A stretch of DNA of 64,000 nucleotides, taken from positions 176,860-240,859 of the forward strand of contig NZ_VTUU01000001.1 in NCBI RefSeq assembly GCF_008370345.1. Direction: 5' to 3'. Numbering within the stretch: the first letter of the stretch is position 1; the number at the start of each line of letters is the position of its first letter. A program made the translations under genes and the position numbers. This document shows, piece after piece, positions 8,678-17,927 of the stretch. The notes under the pieces were generated by a model. It had not been told where the DNA came from, made no database searches, and worked only from the letters and a program-made list of their open reading frames with translations. The stretch comes from Marinobacter salinexigens. Its GTDB lineage: Bacteria; Pseudomonadota; Gammaproteobacteria; Pseudomonadales; Oleiphilaceae.

Positions 8678-10108
8678 ATGACCCGGGGATGTTCAGGTTT
8701 GAGTCACCAGCAATCGCACCTCCTGCTGCCTGCGGATTCAGCCTGGCTGGCCCTGGAAAGACCCGGAAATCCCATGACCATTACGGTCATGCTTCGGGTG
8801 GAGGGCCTTACCCCCGCCCGCTTCCGGGAGTTTCTCGACGTGTACTGGCTGGCCTGGGAGCGTTTCCGGTATATGCCAGCCAGGAAAGCTGCCGCCTGGT
8901 GGTGGGAGCCTGATCCGGTTTTTGACCCGAAGCATCACCTTGACGTTGTCCTCGACAGGTTCACCCGGGAAGAGCTTCAGGATTGGGTATCTGCCCGGTT
9001 GAACCAGCCGTTGGCGATGTATCGACCGCGATGGAAGTTCTGGCTGGCCCCTAACGCTGAAGGTGGCGCAGCCCTGCTGTTGCGGATTCATCACTGTTAC
9101 GCCGATGGGCTGTCTTTGCTGGGCATCTTTGACCGTCTCTGCCCGCCATCTCCGCAGCAACATCCCGCCGTCTACGGTGCTGCTGAAAGTTCTGATTTCT
9201 CCCGCTGGACTGAATCCGCCCAGGCGTGGCTGGCGGAGCTGGTTAAAACACCTGAACAACCGCACTCCCCAGCTGATGAATCGGGACACGAAGGGCGGGA
9301 TGCCGTGAGTTTTCAACAATTGGGCGGAGTGCTGGAGCGGTTGGCTCACAGCAGTGTGCGTCTGGTCCATGAACTCAGTGAATTTCTGGTGGAACCTGCG
9401 GATTCTCCTTCGGAGCTGAAGCGGCCGCTGTTGGGTAGGCGATCCTGTCGCTGGTCCCCTCCGGTGCCCCTGGAGCGCTTCAGGGCGATTGCGAAAGCAA
9501 CCCGGGTGACCATTAATGATGTGCTGCTCAGTTGTGTCGCTGCAGCGGTTCGGCCCCGGCTTGGGTTTGATGAGGCTGAACTGGATGACGCTGTCCTGCA
9601 TGCGGCGGTGCCGGTGGATATCCGCAGCCGTTTGCCGGAGTCGCTGAAGCCGGAAGCGGGTGATCTGGGCAACTTTTTTGGTACGGTCTTTGTCCCTTTG
9701 CCGGTGGATGGGGAGAGCTCTCTTGAAAGACTCTACCGAATCAAGCACGAAACCCGCAGACTGAAAAAGAGTTGGCAGCCCGGAATTTCATGGGGGCTGG
9801 CCTCCAGCGCCTCCCTGATACCGGAAACCTTGCGTCAACCCATATCCGATGTGCTCTACCACAAAGCCAGTGCTGTAGTTTCGAACGTGCCCGGAACACC
9901 TGAGCCGAGATACCTCGGAGGCTGCCCGATCACCGAGCAGATGTTCTGGGTTCCCCAGGCGGGCGATATTGGTCTCGGAATCAGCATCGTCAGCTATGGC
10001 GGGCAGGTGCAGTTTGGTGTGGTGGCTGATGAGGCGGTACTGACCGATCCCGATGCATTCCTGAATGATTGCCTTTCTGAACTGGAGCGGTTTCCGGGCG
10101 GGTATTAA
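8678..10108 (+). CDS. Wax ester synthase/diacylglycerol acyltransferase family protein
   Basis: WS/DGAT-family enzymes join acyl-CoA to long-chain alcohols or diacylglycerol to make storage lipids. The active-site motif HHxxxDG appears as HHCYADG (His138, His139, Asp143 from the start at 8678). The C-terminal half carries the second conserved region with VSNVPGTPEPRYLGG (near 410-425), usual for the family. Length is 476 residues from 8678, or 503 from an open-frame ATG at 8597. I prefer 8678 because homologues begin close to the LLPADSAWLALE motif, but no strong ribosome-binding site marks either start. A hydrolase gene is divergent and a porin follows. Confidence 0.88.
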   Translation: MTRGCSGLSHQQSHLLLPADSAWLALERPGNPMTITVMLRVEGLTPARFREFLDVYWLAWERFRYMPARKAAAWWWEPDPVFDPKHHLDVVLDRFTREELQDWVSARLNQPLAMYRPRWKFWLAPNAEGGAALLLRIHHCYADGLSLLGIFDRLCPPSPQQHPAVYGAAESSDFSRWTESAQAWLAELVKTPEQPHSPADESGHEGRDAVSFQQLGGVLERLAHSSVRLVHELSEFLVEPADSPSELKRPLLGRRSCRWSPPVPLERFRAIAKATRVTINDVLLSCVAAAVRPRLGFDEAELDDAVLHAAVPVDIRSRLPESLKPEAGDLGNFFGTVFVPLPVDGESSLERLYRIKHETRRLKKSWQPGISWGLASSASLIPETLRQPISDVLYHKASAVVSNVPGTPEPRYLGGCPITEQMFWVPQAGDIGLGISIVSYGGQVQFGVVADEAVLTDPDAFLNDCLSELERFPGGY

Positions 10109-10281
10109 TCCCAAAGTCCTGTTTCCGATGCCTCCCAAATGAGCAGAAAACCTGCTCCCTTGACGCATTTCCGAAATTTCCCCTCTGGCCGACCATGGAA
10201 TTCAGGCGACAGACCACGCCTCGGATGACCGGACTGTCCGGTATCCAGAACCCAGATTTCCAACAACAACCCGGGGGAATT

Positions 10282-11388
10282 ATGAAAAACAACAACTTCA
10301 GAAAGTCAGGGCTGGCTATGGCCATGGTTGCCGCGATGGGCGCAAGCGCGGGTGCCAATGCGGCTGTTGAGGTGTACAACGAAGACGGCACATCGTTTTC
10401 TGTAGACGGTTATTTCAACGCGTTCTTCGTGAACCGTGACGACAAGATTGCGGATACCCGCAGTTCTGACGTCAAGATGGGCTTCCTGCCCAATACCATC
10501 GGCTTCAACTTCAGTAAGGAGATGGGGGAGCTGACTCTGGGTGGCCGCTCTTCATTCTGGTCCACCATTAACGACAGTCTGCAGTCACCGACGGATACCG
10601 CCATCGATGTTCGTCAGCTCTATGCCACCGTTGACGGCAGCTTTGGTCAGGTGTTGATTGGTAAGGACTTCGGTCTTTACGCACGTAACAACATCTTCCT
10701 TGATGAAATCCTGATGGGCTTCGGCTCTCCCGGTGCGCCGACGGGTGTTTCCTTTGGTAATATCCGGACCGGTTACCCCTACCCCAATCCATCGGCCCAG
10801 ATTACCTATCGTACGCCTGATATGGGTGGCCTGAAGGTTGCTGCAGGTATTCTTGAGCCTGCCAACACGACCGGAGCAACGTCGGAGCAGTCTGCACCGC
10901 GCTTTGAAGCTGAAGCGACCTACGCTGCTGACCTGAGCGGAGTCGCCCTGACAGCCTGGGTGAACGGCCGTTACCAGAGTTCCGAGAACGTCACCACGTC
11001 CGAATCCATCGACTCAACCGGTGTGGGCTACGGTGTTAAAGCCGCTGTCGCTGGCCTGTCTCTGACCGCTTCCGGCTTTACCTCCAAGGGCGATGTGCCG
11101 GTGTTGATTACTGATGCCACCCTGGCCTCAGAGGAAGACGCGGATGGCTTCCTGGTTCAGGGTTCCTACACCCTGGGCAGCAACCGTCTGGTTCTCTCCT
11201 ATGGTGAGACCGACTCTGAACAGGGTGACTTCGAAAGCGAAAGCACCACCATCGGCGTGTTCCATGATGTAAACAGCAACTTCAAGCTGGTTGCCGAATA
11301 CAACATGTTCGAGCAGACCGTGAAGTCGTCTGGTGCTGACGCTGTCGATGCGGACACCGTCGCACTGGGTGCCATCGTTACGTTCTGA
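10282..11388 (+). CDS. Outer-membrane porin (Gram-negative general porin type)
   Basis: A 368-residue outer-membrane beta-barrel porin. A signal peptide occupies residues 1-25, with the MKNNNF start, a hydrophobic core and cleavage after GANA. The mature part alternates Gly/aromatic/hydrophobic beta-strand sequence, contains FSVDGYFNAFFV near its start and ends in TVALGAIVTF with C-terminal Phe, the barrel-assembly signal. The ATG at 10282 is preceded by GGGGGA at good spacing; the frame is open further upstream but that part does not look like a signal peptide. Substrate specificity cannot be read from the sequence. Confidence 0.9.
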   Translation: MKNNNFRKSGLAMAMVAAMGASAGANAAVEVYNEDGTSFSVDGYFNAFFVNRDDKIADTRSSDVKMGFLPNTIGFNFSKEMGELTLGGRSSFWSTINDSLQSPTDTAIDVRQLYATVDGSFGQVLIGKDFGLYARNNIFLDEILMGFGSPGAPTGVSFGNIRTGYPYPNPSAQITYRTPDMGGLKVAAGILEPANTTGATSEQSAPRFEAEATYAADLSGVALTAWVNGRYQSSENVTTSESIDSTGVGYGVKAAVAGLSLTASGFTSKGDVPVLITDATLASEEDADGFLVQGSYTLGSNRLVLSYGETDSEQGDFESESTTIGVFHDVNSNFKLVAEYNMFEQTVKSSGADAVDADTVALGAIVTF

Positions 11389-11409
11389 GCGTTTACGTAG
11401 CGAGGGTCA

Positions 11410-11443
11410 GCTCCCGGCACTGCAGGATGCCGTTGTCGGGAGC
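11410..11443 (+). terminator. Hairpin after the porin gene
   Basis: Arms GCTCCCG (11410-11416) and CGGGAGC (11437-11443) enclose a 20-base loop just after the porin stop. There is no downstream T-run, so it may be a transcript-stabilising hairpin instead of an intrinsic terminator. Confidence 0.3.
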
Positions 11444-11527
11444 ACCTGTACTAAGACTAAAGTGCCGGTTTGTTCCATTGTGAGCCGGCAGCGCCACCAG
11501 GCATTGATTCAGGGGGTATTTAAATCA

Positions 11528-12808
11528 ATGGCTTATGATCATTTTGGCGCACCTATCAAAAGCACTGAAGTCGCATTGGCTGCGTATGTGGATGCCGTAA
11601 AATCGGAAGAATCCCATTCACGTCTGGAGCCTGTTGAAATGAAGCCAGCGACGACTCTTCCTGCGGTTCGCGTCGCCAGCTCCAGCGTCCGTGACCCCAT
11701 GCTGGCTGCCACCAACCTCGCCAGTCAGCTTGACCATGAACATCTTGGCTGTGTTCTGTTTTTTTGCTCGGCTGAATACGACCTGGGGCGCCTCGGAATT
11801 GCTCTGGAACATGCGTTTGGCAAGGTCAGGGTGTGCGGTTGTACCTCTGCTGGTGAAATTACCCCCGAAGGCTATGGCCGTGGTTGCATTACCGCGATCG
11901 GGTTTGATGAGCGGTATTTTGCCATCGATTGCGCTCTGATCAGTGAGCTGGACAATTTTACCCTGCAGGATGCACAGGGCGTCATTGATGGTTTGCTATC
12001 GACCTGCCGGGATGCCCGGCTGGCACCGGTCAAGGGCAATACGTTTGCGATTACCTTGCTGGATGGACTTTCAAGCCGGGAAGAGCTGGTACTGGCAACC
12101 CTGAATGCGGCCCTCGGCACTATTCCTCAGTTTGGCGGCTCGGCCGGAGACGACGAGCGACTGGCCAATACCCATGTTTTCTATGACGGGAAATTTCACA
12201 CCGGGGCGGCCACCGTCCTGCTGGTAAACACGCCACTGGATTTCCGGGTGTTCTCAACACACCACATGGTGGATCGTAGCGAGAAACTGGTCGTTACCCG
12301 TGCCTGTGCGGAGAGCCGCACCGTCTATGAGCTGAACGCCGAGCCTGCTGCCGATGCCTACGCCAGGGCAGTGGGCCTGACCGTGGATGAACTGGACAGG
12401 AAAGTGTTTGCTCTTCGGCCCCTCGGCGTGAAGATCGGTGGGCACTATTTCATCCGTTCAATCCAGAGGGTAAATCCGGACAGAAGCCTGACATTCTATT
12501 GTGCCGTAGAAACCGGCATCGTCATGACCGCCATGGAACCGGAATCTCTGCTCGACACTGTGCGCACCCAGATTGAAGCATCTGAACGTAGCGTCGGGCC
12601 GCCACTGGTCACTATCGGTTGCGACTGCTTTCTGAGACGCCTGGAAGCGGAGCTGACCGGAGAAGTGGAGGCCGTGTCGGAGTTTCTGCGACATCACAAG
12701 GTCATTGGCTTCAACACCTATGGCGAGCAGTTTGACGGCATGCACATCAATCAGACGTTTACGGGGGTGGTCATTGGTCAGCCTGATGCCCGTTCCGGGC
12801 AGTCCTGA
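11528..12808 (+). CDS. FIST-domain sensory protein
   Basis: FIST proteins are predicted small-ligand sensors that often work with histidine kinases. The 426-residue protein begins with about 65 variable residues, then the FIST-N domain (about 70-270, with YDLGRLGIALEHAFGKVRVCGCTSAGEI-type strand pattern and FGGSAGDD) and FIST-C (about 270-410, including VKIGGHYFIRSIQRVNPD and the AVSEFLRHHKVIGFNTYGEQF ending). No signal peptide or membrane helix is seen. The start at 11528 follows a GGGGG run; an alternative ATG at 11640 has a better spaced GGAG. Its end overlaps the hybrid kinase gene, so the two are very likely co-expressed and may form one sensing unit. Confidence 0.85.
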   Translation: MAYDHFGAPIKSTEVALAAYVDAVKSEESHSRLEPVEMKPATTLPAVRVASSSVRDPMLAATNLASQLDHEHLGCVLFFCSAEYDLGRLGIALEHAFGKVRVCGCTSAGEITPEGYGRGCITAIGFDERYFAIDCALISELDNFTLQDAQGVIDGLLSTCRDARLAPVKGNTFAITLLDGLSSREELVLATLNAALGTIPQFGGSAGDDERLANTHVFYDGKFHTGAATVLLVNTPLDFRVFSTHHMVDRSEKLVVTRACAESRTVYELNAEPAADAYARAVGLTVDELDRKVFALRPLGVKIGGHYFIRSIQRVNPDRSLTFYCAVETGIVMTAMEPESLLDTVRTQIEASERSVGPPLVTIGCDCFLRRLEAELTGEVEAVSEFLRHHKVIGFNTYGEQFDGMHINQTFTGVVIGQPDARSGQS

Positions 12809-15131
12809 TTCTGAGCGCGATTCTGCTTCTGACAAAGGCGCCCGGTCGATGAATGGCGGGGATACCTCTTGGGATGAAGGGCGGGATGATGAGCGGGACC
12901 AGCGTATTGCCGAACTGGAGGCGGAGAATGAACGCCTTCGCAAGATTCGTGATGCCCTGATCGTACGGGTTGAATCCGGTTCTTCCCACAAGCCGGAGCC
13001 CTACGCAGCCTTTGAGCATTCCGTGGTGCTGGCTGAGCAGGTGCGTGAGCGCACCGAGGCGCTGAATCAGGCGATGGAGGAACTCAAAGATAGCAACAAG
13101 GCCCTGAGCCGTGCCCGTGAAGAAGCCGAAACGACCCGCCAGCGCCTGAGCGATGCGATTGAGAGCATTGCCGATGGCTTTGTCTTGTTTGATCACCAGC
13201 ACCGCCTGATCCAGAGCAACAGTCGCTTCCGCAGCTACTGGCGCCATGCCGGGGTGAACCCGCCGGAGCCGGGTACTGCCATTGTTGATATGAAGCAGCA
13301 GGCCCTTACCTGCGGGCTGATTGTGGAAGAACACAGCCATCCGGATTCTGAAGGCGTGGTATTTCTGTTGTCCAATGGGCGCTGGGTCCAGATGACTGAA
13401 CGGCCGACTCGTGAAGGCGGCCTGGTGGTTCTGTATTCCGATATCACCGACGTCAAGAACAGTGAAATGGCGAGGCGAATCAAGGCGCTGGAAGAAAGTG
13501 AGCGGTGGATTCGGGTGGTGACCGACCATGTTCCCGCGCTGATTGCCTATGTCGGAGCTGACCTCACTATCCAGTTCTGCAACAAGGTGTACGAAGCCTG
13601 GTACGGGCGCCGCGGAGAGTCACCCCTTGGCAAGCACCTGGTGGATGTTCACTCGCCTGAACTCTACGAGCGCCTGATGCCCCACATGCTCGAAGTGCTG
13701 GATGGGCACAATGTCACGTTCGAATTTGAGGAAACCGGCGAGCGGGGTGAGGAGCGATACATGCTGCGCTCCTATGTGCCGAACTTCGATGAGCAGGGCG
13801 ATATTATCGGCTTCTTTGTGTTGATTCGGGACATTACCGAACGGCGCAAGACGGCCCTGGCACTTGAGCAGGCATACGACAACCTGGAACGCCGGGTAAA
13901 AGAACGTACGGCGGCCCTGACCGGATTGAACAACCAGTTGCGTCAGGAAATCGGCGAGCGCGCTGCGGTAGAAGCGCGTTTGCGGGATGCCAAGCTTGAA
14001 GCGGAGCGGGCAAACCTGTCCAAAACCAAGTTCCTGGCGGCGGTGAGCCACGACCTGTTACAGCCTCTGAATGCCGCGCGGCTGTTTACCAGTGCCTTGC
14101 AGGAGCAGTCTTTCGGGCCGAAGGCAGAAGGGCTGGTGAGATCGGTCAGCACGTCGCTGGATGATGTTGAGAATCTGCTGGGTACTCTGGTGGATATATC
14201 GAAACTGGATGCGGGGGTGATCAAGCCGGATGTCACGGCTTTCGACCTCCGGGATCTGCTCAACAACATTGCCCGGGAGTTCCGCCAGATGGCGGTGGCC
14301 GAGGGGCTGACGCTCGATTTCGTGCCATCGTCTGCGGTTGTCGAATCGGATTCCCAGCTATTGGCCCGGATCCTCAGAAATTTCCTGACCAATGCCATTC
14401 GCTACACCGGACATGGTCGTATTCTGCTGGGCTGTCGTCGACAGGAAGATCACGTGCTGATGCAGGTCTGGGATACCGGGCCGGGTATCCCCGGGGACAA
14501 GCTTTCTGAAATCTTCCAGGAATTCAAGCGCATTCGTCCGGAGGGCGCCCCTGCCGACAAGGGGTTGGGTCTCGGGCTGGCCATTGTGGACAAAATATCC
14601 CGAATGCTGGGGCATGAAGTGACGGTCTCCTCCACGGAAGGACGAGGGTCTGTGTTCAGCGTTCGGGTTCCTCTCGGAAAGCTTTTGCCCAAACGGCCGG
14701 GGACGGACGAGTCTCGCCTGCCGTTGATTGATCAGGGGCTGGGCGGAGCCCGGGTCTGGGTCATCGATAACGATCATGCGATCTGCGAAGGCATGCAAAC
14801 CGTTCTGGAAGGTTGGGATTGCCAGGTGGTGACGGCAGTTTCTCTGGCGGACCTTGAGCGTCAGCTAGACCCGGCCAGCAGCCCGGTAGATGTGATTCTG
14901 GCTGACTATCACCTGGATAACGACGAAACCGGCGTAAATGTCGTTGCAGCCATCAACGGTCGGCGCCAGACCCCGGCGCCGGTGGTCATGATCACAGCCA
15001 ATTACACCAACGAGCTGAAACAGCACATCCGGGATCTCGGGCATGTGTTGATGAACAAACCGGTCAAACCACTCAAGCTTCGCAGTACCCTCAATCACCT
15101 GATCCGTTGCGGCGGGCGCGTAGGGCCGTAA
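12786..15131 (+). CDS. ercS': PAS hybrid sensor histidine kinase, ErcS'-like
   Basis: A soluble hybrid kinase of 781 residues (start 12786; 12849 is an alternative giving 760). Order of parts: an N-terminal coiled coil (about 45-125), a first PAS-like domain with ADGFVLFDHQHRLIQSN, a second PAS domain with VPALIAYVGADLTIQFCN (about 245-350), another coiled coil, the HisKA domain with phospho-acceptor His422 in AAVSHDLLQPLNAARL, the HATPase domain (NFLTNAIRYT, DTGPGIP, GLGLGLAI) and a C-terminal receiver with Asp707 in ILADYHLD. No membrane segment is visible, so the signal is internal. In Pseudomonas aeruginosa a similar kinase (ErcS') acts in the ethanol-oxidation regulatory network; here it overlaps the FIST gene by 23 bases and converges on an ErbR-like regulator. 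Confidence 0.85.
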   Translation: MPVPGSPDSERDSASDKGARSMNGGDTSWDEGRDDERDQRIAELEAENERLRKIRDALIVRVESGSSHKPEPYAAFEHSVVLAEQVRERTEALNQAMEELKDSNKALSRAREEAETTRQRLSDAIESIADGFVLFDHQHRLIQSNSRFRSYWRHAGVNPPEPGTAIVDMKQQALTCGLIVEEHSHPDSEGVVFLLSNGRWVQMTERPTREGGLVVLYSDITDVKNSEMARRIKALEESERWIRVVTDHVPALIAYVGADLTIQFCNKVYEAWYGRRGESPLGKHLVDVHSPELYERLMPHMLEVLDGHNVTFEFEETGERGEERYMLRSYVPNFDEQGDIIGFFVLIRDITERRKTALALEQAYDNLERRVKERTAALTGLNNQLRQEIGERAAVEARLRDAKLEAERANLSKTKFLAAVSHDLLQPLNAARLFTSALQEQSFGPKAEGLVRSVSTSLDDVENLLGTLVDISKLDAGVIKPDVTAFDLRDLLNNIAREFRQMAVAEGLTLDFVPSSAVVESDSQLLARILRNFLTNAIRYTGHGRILLGCRRQEDHVLMQVWDTGPGIPGDKLSEIFQEFKRIRPEGAPADKGLGLGLAIVDKISRMLGHEVTVSSTEGRGSVFSVRVPLGKLLPKRPGTDESRLPLIDQGLGGARVWVIDNDHAICEGMQTVLEGWDCQVVTAVSLADLERQLDPASSPVDVILADYHLDNDETGVNVVAAINGRRQTPAPVVMITANYTNELKQHIRDLGHVLMNKPVKPLKLRSTLNHLIRCGGRVGP

Positions 15132-15141
15132 CTCAGGTATG

Positions 15142-15169
15142 AAAAAGCCGGGATTTTCCCCGGCTTTTT
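15142..15169. terminator. Bidirectional terminator between hybrid kinase and response regulator
   Basis: A-run, stem GCCGGG (15147-15152), six-base loop, stem CCCGGC (15159-15164), then TTTTT. Flanking A and T runs make it usable from both converging genes. Confidence 0.85.
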
Positions 15170-15186
15170 CGGCTACCAATACCCGT

Positions 15187-15960
15187 TCAGCGTTTCAGGT
15201 ATTGACTGAAATCCACATCGCTGGCGGACAGAATGGCCTGTACCCGGTTGTGAACGCCGAGTTTCCGGAGGATGGCGGAAACGTGGGCTTTGACGGTGGT
15301 TTCGGCGATGTTCAGGTTGTAGGCAATCTGTTTGTTGGACTCGCCCTTGGACATACGCTCGAGAACCAGAAGCTGGCGACGGGTCAGGGAGTTCAGCAGT
15401 TCCGGTGAAATGGGATTCTCATCACTGCGGTTGCGGCGGCTGGAGCTTTCCTTGCCGGTACGGATGATGTCGGAGGGCAGGTACACGTTGCCATTGAGGA
15501 TTTGCTGGATGGCGTCGGTCATCTGGTCCCGGGGTGACGACTTGGTGATAAATCCAACTGCTCCGTAGGTGATTGCCTGAAGAACGACCTGTTTGTCTTC
15601 CTCTGCGGAAACAATCACCACGGGAATGGTGGGGGCCTCGTTTCTCAGGGTGATCAGGCCGTTGAGGCCGTGCATGCCCGGCATATTGAGATCGAGCAGG
15701 ATCAGGTCCAGATCGTCGTTCTCCCGGGTCACCTCCAGTGCGCTGTCCAGATCGTCTGTTTCGATAATCTCGCTACCTTCGAAGCCTGAAGAAATCACGC
15801 TGGTGATGGCTTCCCGGAAGAGAGGGTGGTCGTCGGCAATCAGGATTTTGTAAGCCGGCTCCATGAATGTATCTACCTGCTCATTGTCGGTATCAGGGAT
15901 TGTGTCCGAATCATGATAGCTGTTTTCGGAAGAGAGTGCGGCATCAAGCTCATTCAACAT
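15187..15960 (-). CDS. erbR: LuxR-family response regulator, ErbR/AgmR-like
   Basis: A 257-residue NarL/FixJ-type response regulator. The receiver has the acidic pair in [11 protein letters not shown] and phospho-acceptor Asp90 in [13 protein letters not shown]; the C-terminal LuxR helix-turn-helix runs from about 190 ([25 protein letters not shown]). A perfect AGGAGG five bases before the ATG at 15960 sets the start. This gives an unusual acidic N-terminal extension of about 34 residues ahead of the receiver; an internal Met at residue 33 would give a standard-length protein. By position with exa/pqq genes and by sequence style it matches ErbR/AgmR, which controls alcohol oxidation and pqq genes in pseudomonads. 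It is divergent from the ABC importer genes. Confidence 0.85.
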   Translation of the reverse strand: MLNELDAALSSENSYHDSDTIPDTDNEQVDTFMEPAYKILIADDHPLFREAITSVISSGFEGSEIIETDDLDSALEVTRENDDLDLILLDLNMPGMHGLNGLITLRNEAPTIPVVIVSAEEDKQVVLQAITYGAVGFITKSSPRDQMTDAIQQILNGNVYLPSDIIRTGKESSSRRNRSDENPISPELLNSLTRRQLLVLERMSKGESNKQIAYNLNIAETTVKAHVSAILRKLGVHNRVQAILSASDVDFSQYLKR

Positions 15961-16137
15961 GGCGGCCTCCTGTGGCAGAGGGCAGGTTGCGCTGGTATGC
16001 GGCGCCGGGCCTCTGGTTATTATTGTGATGATTCCATTACACGCCATACCGGCCATGAGTTGAATGCGACCATCGCACCAAAAAACAGGCACCAAAGTAC
16101 TATTCTTGACCGTTATCAGGGTTCGTATCGTGATGGT

Positions 16138-17154
16138 ATGAATCTACAAAAAACAATAATACGCCGTTGTCGCCGGAAGCCGGATCGCACCTGGAGAATC
16201 CGGGCATTCCTGATCGCCGTGTTGTTTGGGAGTGGGATAGCCTCCGGCAACGAGGCTGGCGATTCTTCTTTGCCGGTGCTCACGGTCAGTGTGCTGCAGT
16301 TCGGTACAGCCCATTGGGAACTGGACCACGTTAAACACCAGCAACTGGATCGTCAGAACGGATATCGGTTGATTCTGAAGCCGGTGGCCAATCTGCCCGC
16401 TTCAAGGCTGGCCGTGACCAGTGGTTCAGCCGATGGTGCAGTGGCTGACCTGCTTTGGGCCCAGGCTCGTTTTGAAGCTGGAGTACCATACCTCTACCTG
16501 CCGTTCTCCGCCCAGATCGGTGACATAGTTGTTGCTGACGACTCGCCCATCAACTCGGTGGCCGACCTGATGGGGAAGCGCATTGGTGTGGCGGGTGGGC
16601 CGGATAGCAAAGGCTGGATCCTGCTTCAAAAGGTGGCTGCACAGCAGGGACTGGATCTGGCGGAGACTGCTGAGGTGCAGTTTGCCGCGCCACCCTTGCT
16701 CAGCCAGGCACTCAAAAGAGAACAGCTGGATGTCATTGTTACCTATTGGCATTTTGCGGCCCGCCTCAAAGGGGAAGGGGGCTGGCGATCTGCCTTCGGG
16801 ATGGCCGACCTGCTCCGCGCGATGGATCTTGATAGCAACCTCCCGGTACTGGGGTATGTTTTCCCGGCCGACTGGGCAGCAGACAACCGGTCATTGATTG
16901 ACCACTTTGCTCGCTCCCTCAGCGATGCCAAAACCGGGTTGGCGGGGCATTCTGCCTATTGGCAGAGGCTTCGGCCGCTAATGGGCAATCCAGAAACGGG
17001 AGTGTTTGAAGCGTTAAAGAAAGGCTTCCTGGTCGGAACGCCATCCCTGCTGACGGACAAACGGATCGAAGACCTGCATCGCCTGCTGGAATTGACCGGT
17101 GCGGACGCCGGTCATCTGATGCCGGCGGAACTGTTCTATCGGGGGCCCCGATGA
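16138..17154 (+). CDS. ABC importer periplasmic binding protein (SsuA/NMT1-like)
   Basis: A 338-residue periplasmic binding protein of the taurine/sulfonate/nitrate (NMT1/SsuA) type. An Arg-rich N terminus and hydrophobic segment form a signal peptide (about residues 1-35). The mature part shows the lobe pattern: [17 protein letters not shown], then [29 protein letters not shown] (about 124-152). It is the first gene of a complete importer (binding protein, permease, ATPase) with short overlaps. The ligand is unknown; proteins of this group occur beside PQQ alcohol genes in other bacteria, so a link to alcohol or cofactor metabolism is possible. The start at 16138 places the signal peptide correctly. 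Confidence 0.8.
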   Translation: MNLQKTIIRRCRRKPDRTWRIRAFLIAVLFGSGIASGNEAGDSSLPVLTVSVLQFGTAHWELDHVKHQQLDRQNGYRLILKPVANLPASRLAVTSGSADGAVADLLWAQARFEAGVPYLYLPFSAQIGDIVVADDSPINSVADLMGKRIGVAGGPDSKGWILLQKVAAQQGLDLAETAEVQFAAPPLLSQALKREQLDVIVTYWHFAARLKGEGGWRSAFGMADLLRAMDLDSNLPVLGYVFPADWAADNRSLIDHFARSLSDAKTGLAGHSAYWQRLRPLMGNPETGVFEALKKGFLVGTPSLLTDKRIEDLHRLLELTGADAGHLMPAELFYRGPR

Positions 17155-17927
17155 AACAGGAAACGGGACGACCACCCGCCTGGTGTTACTGGGTGGTATT
17201 GCCTCTGCTGGTGGCGGTATGGGCCGGCGTGGCGTCCACGCTGAACACACCCCTGTTGCCGATGCCCTCAGACGTGCTGAATGCACTGCTGCAGGAGTCC
17301 CAATCCGGAGCCCTCTGGCACCACCTTGGCGCCACCCTGGCGAGGGTGGGAGTAGCCTTCGTGCTGGCTATGCTGATGGGAACGTTTATCGGTATCGCGA
17401 TGGGGCGCTCAAAGACAACCAACGCCCTGTTTGATCCACTGATGGTGTTATTGCTGAACCTGCCTGCTCTGGTCACCATCATCCTGATGTACGTCTGGTT
17501 CGGGTTGGTGGAAGTGGCTGCGGTGATGGCCGTGGTGATCAACAAGGTGCCCAATGTGGCCGTGACGGTTCGGGAGGGTGCGCGTAGCCTGGACAGCCGC
17601 CTGGAAGACATGGCATCCGTGTACGGGTTTTCCCGCTGGCAACGCTTAAACGATGTCTGGTTGCCTCAACTGTTTCCCTATCTGATGGCCGCGACCCGGG
17701 GCGGACTGGCACTTATCTGGAAGATCGTATTGGTGGTTGAATTGCTGGGTCGCTCCAATGGGGTCGGATTTCAGCTGCACATGGCCTTCCAGGTATTCGA
17801 TGTGGCGTTGATTCTGGCATACAGCCTGGCGTTTATCGCGGTTGTCCAGTTGATCGAACTGGCTATCCTGCAGCCGCTGGAACGCAGAGCAAGCCGTTGG
17901 CGTCAACCTGAGGGCGTCTATGCTTGA
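17151..17927 (+). CDS. ABC importer permease (SsuC/TauC-like)
   Basis: A 258-residue inner-membrane permease with about six hydrophobic helices and the EAA loop region LEDMASVYGFSRWQRLNDVWLPQLFPYLMAATRGGLALIWK (around residues 148-188), where the G-x9-P coupling motif contacts the ATPase. It overlaps the binding-protein stop by four bases (ATGA) and the ATPase gene by eight bases, so the three genes form one operon. Confidence 0.87.
   Translation: MKQETGRPPAWCYWVVLPLLVAVWAGVASTLNTPLLPMPSDVLNALLQESQSGALWHHLGATLARVGVAFVLAMLMGTFIGIAMGRSKTTNALFDPLMVLLLNLPALVTIILMYVWFGLVEVAAVMAVVINKVPNVAVTVREGARSLDSRLEDMASVYGFSRWQRLNDVWLPQLFPYLMAATRGGLALIWKIVLVVELLGRSNGVGFQLHMAFQVFDVALILAYSLAFIAVVQLIELAILQPLERRASRWRQPEGVYA

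Noticed and set aside
8738..9748. 336-codon open frame antisense to the wax synthase-like gene
   Set aside because: The sense frame has the HHxxxDG motif and family length; the antisense product is a composition shadow.
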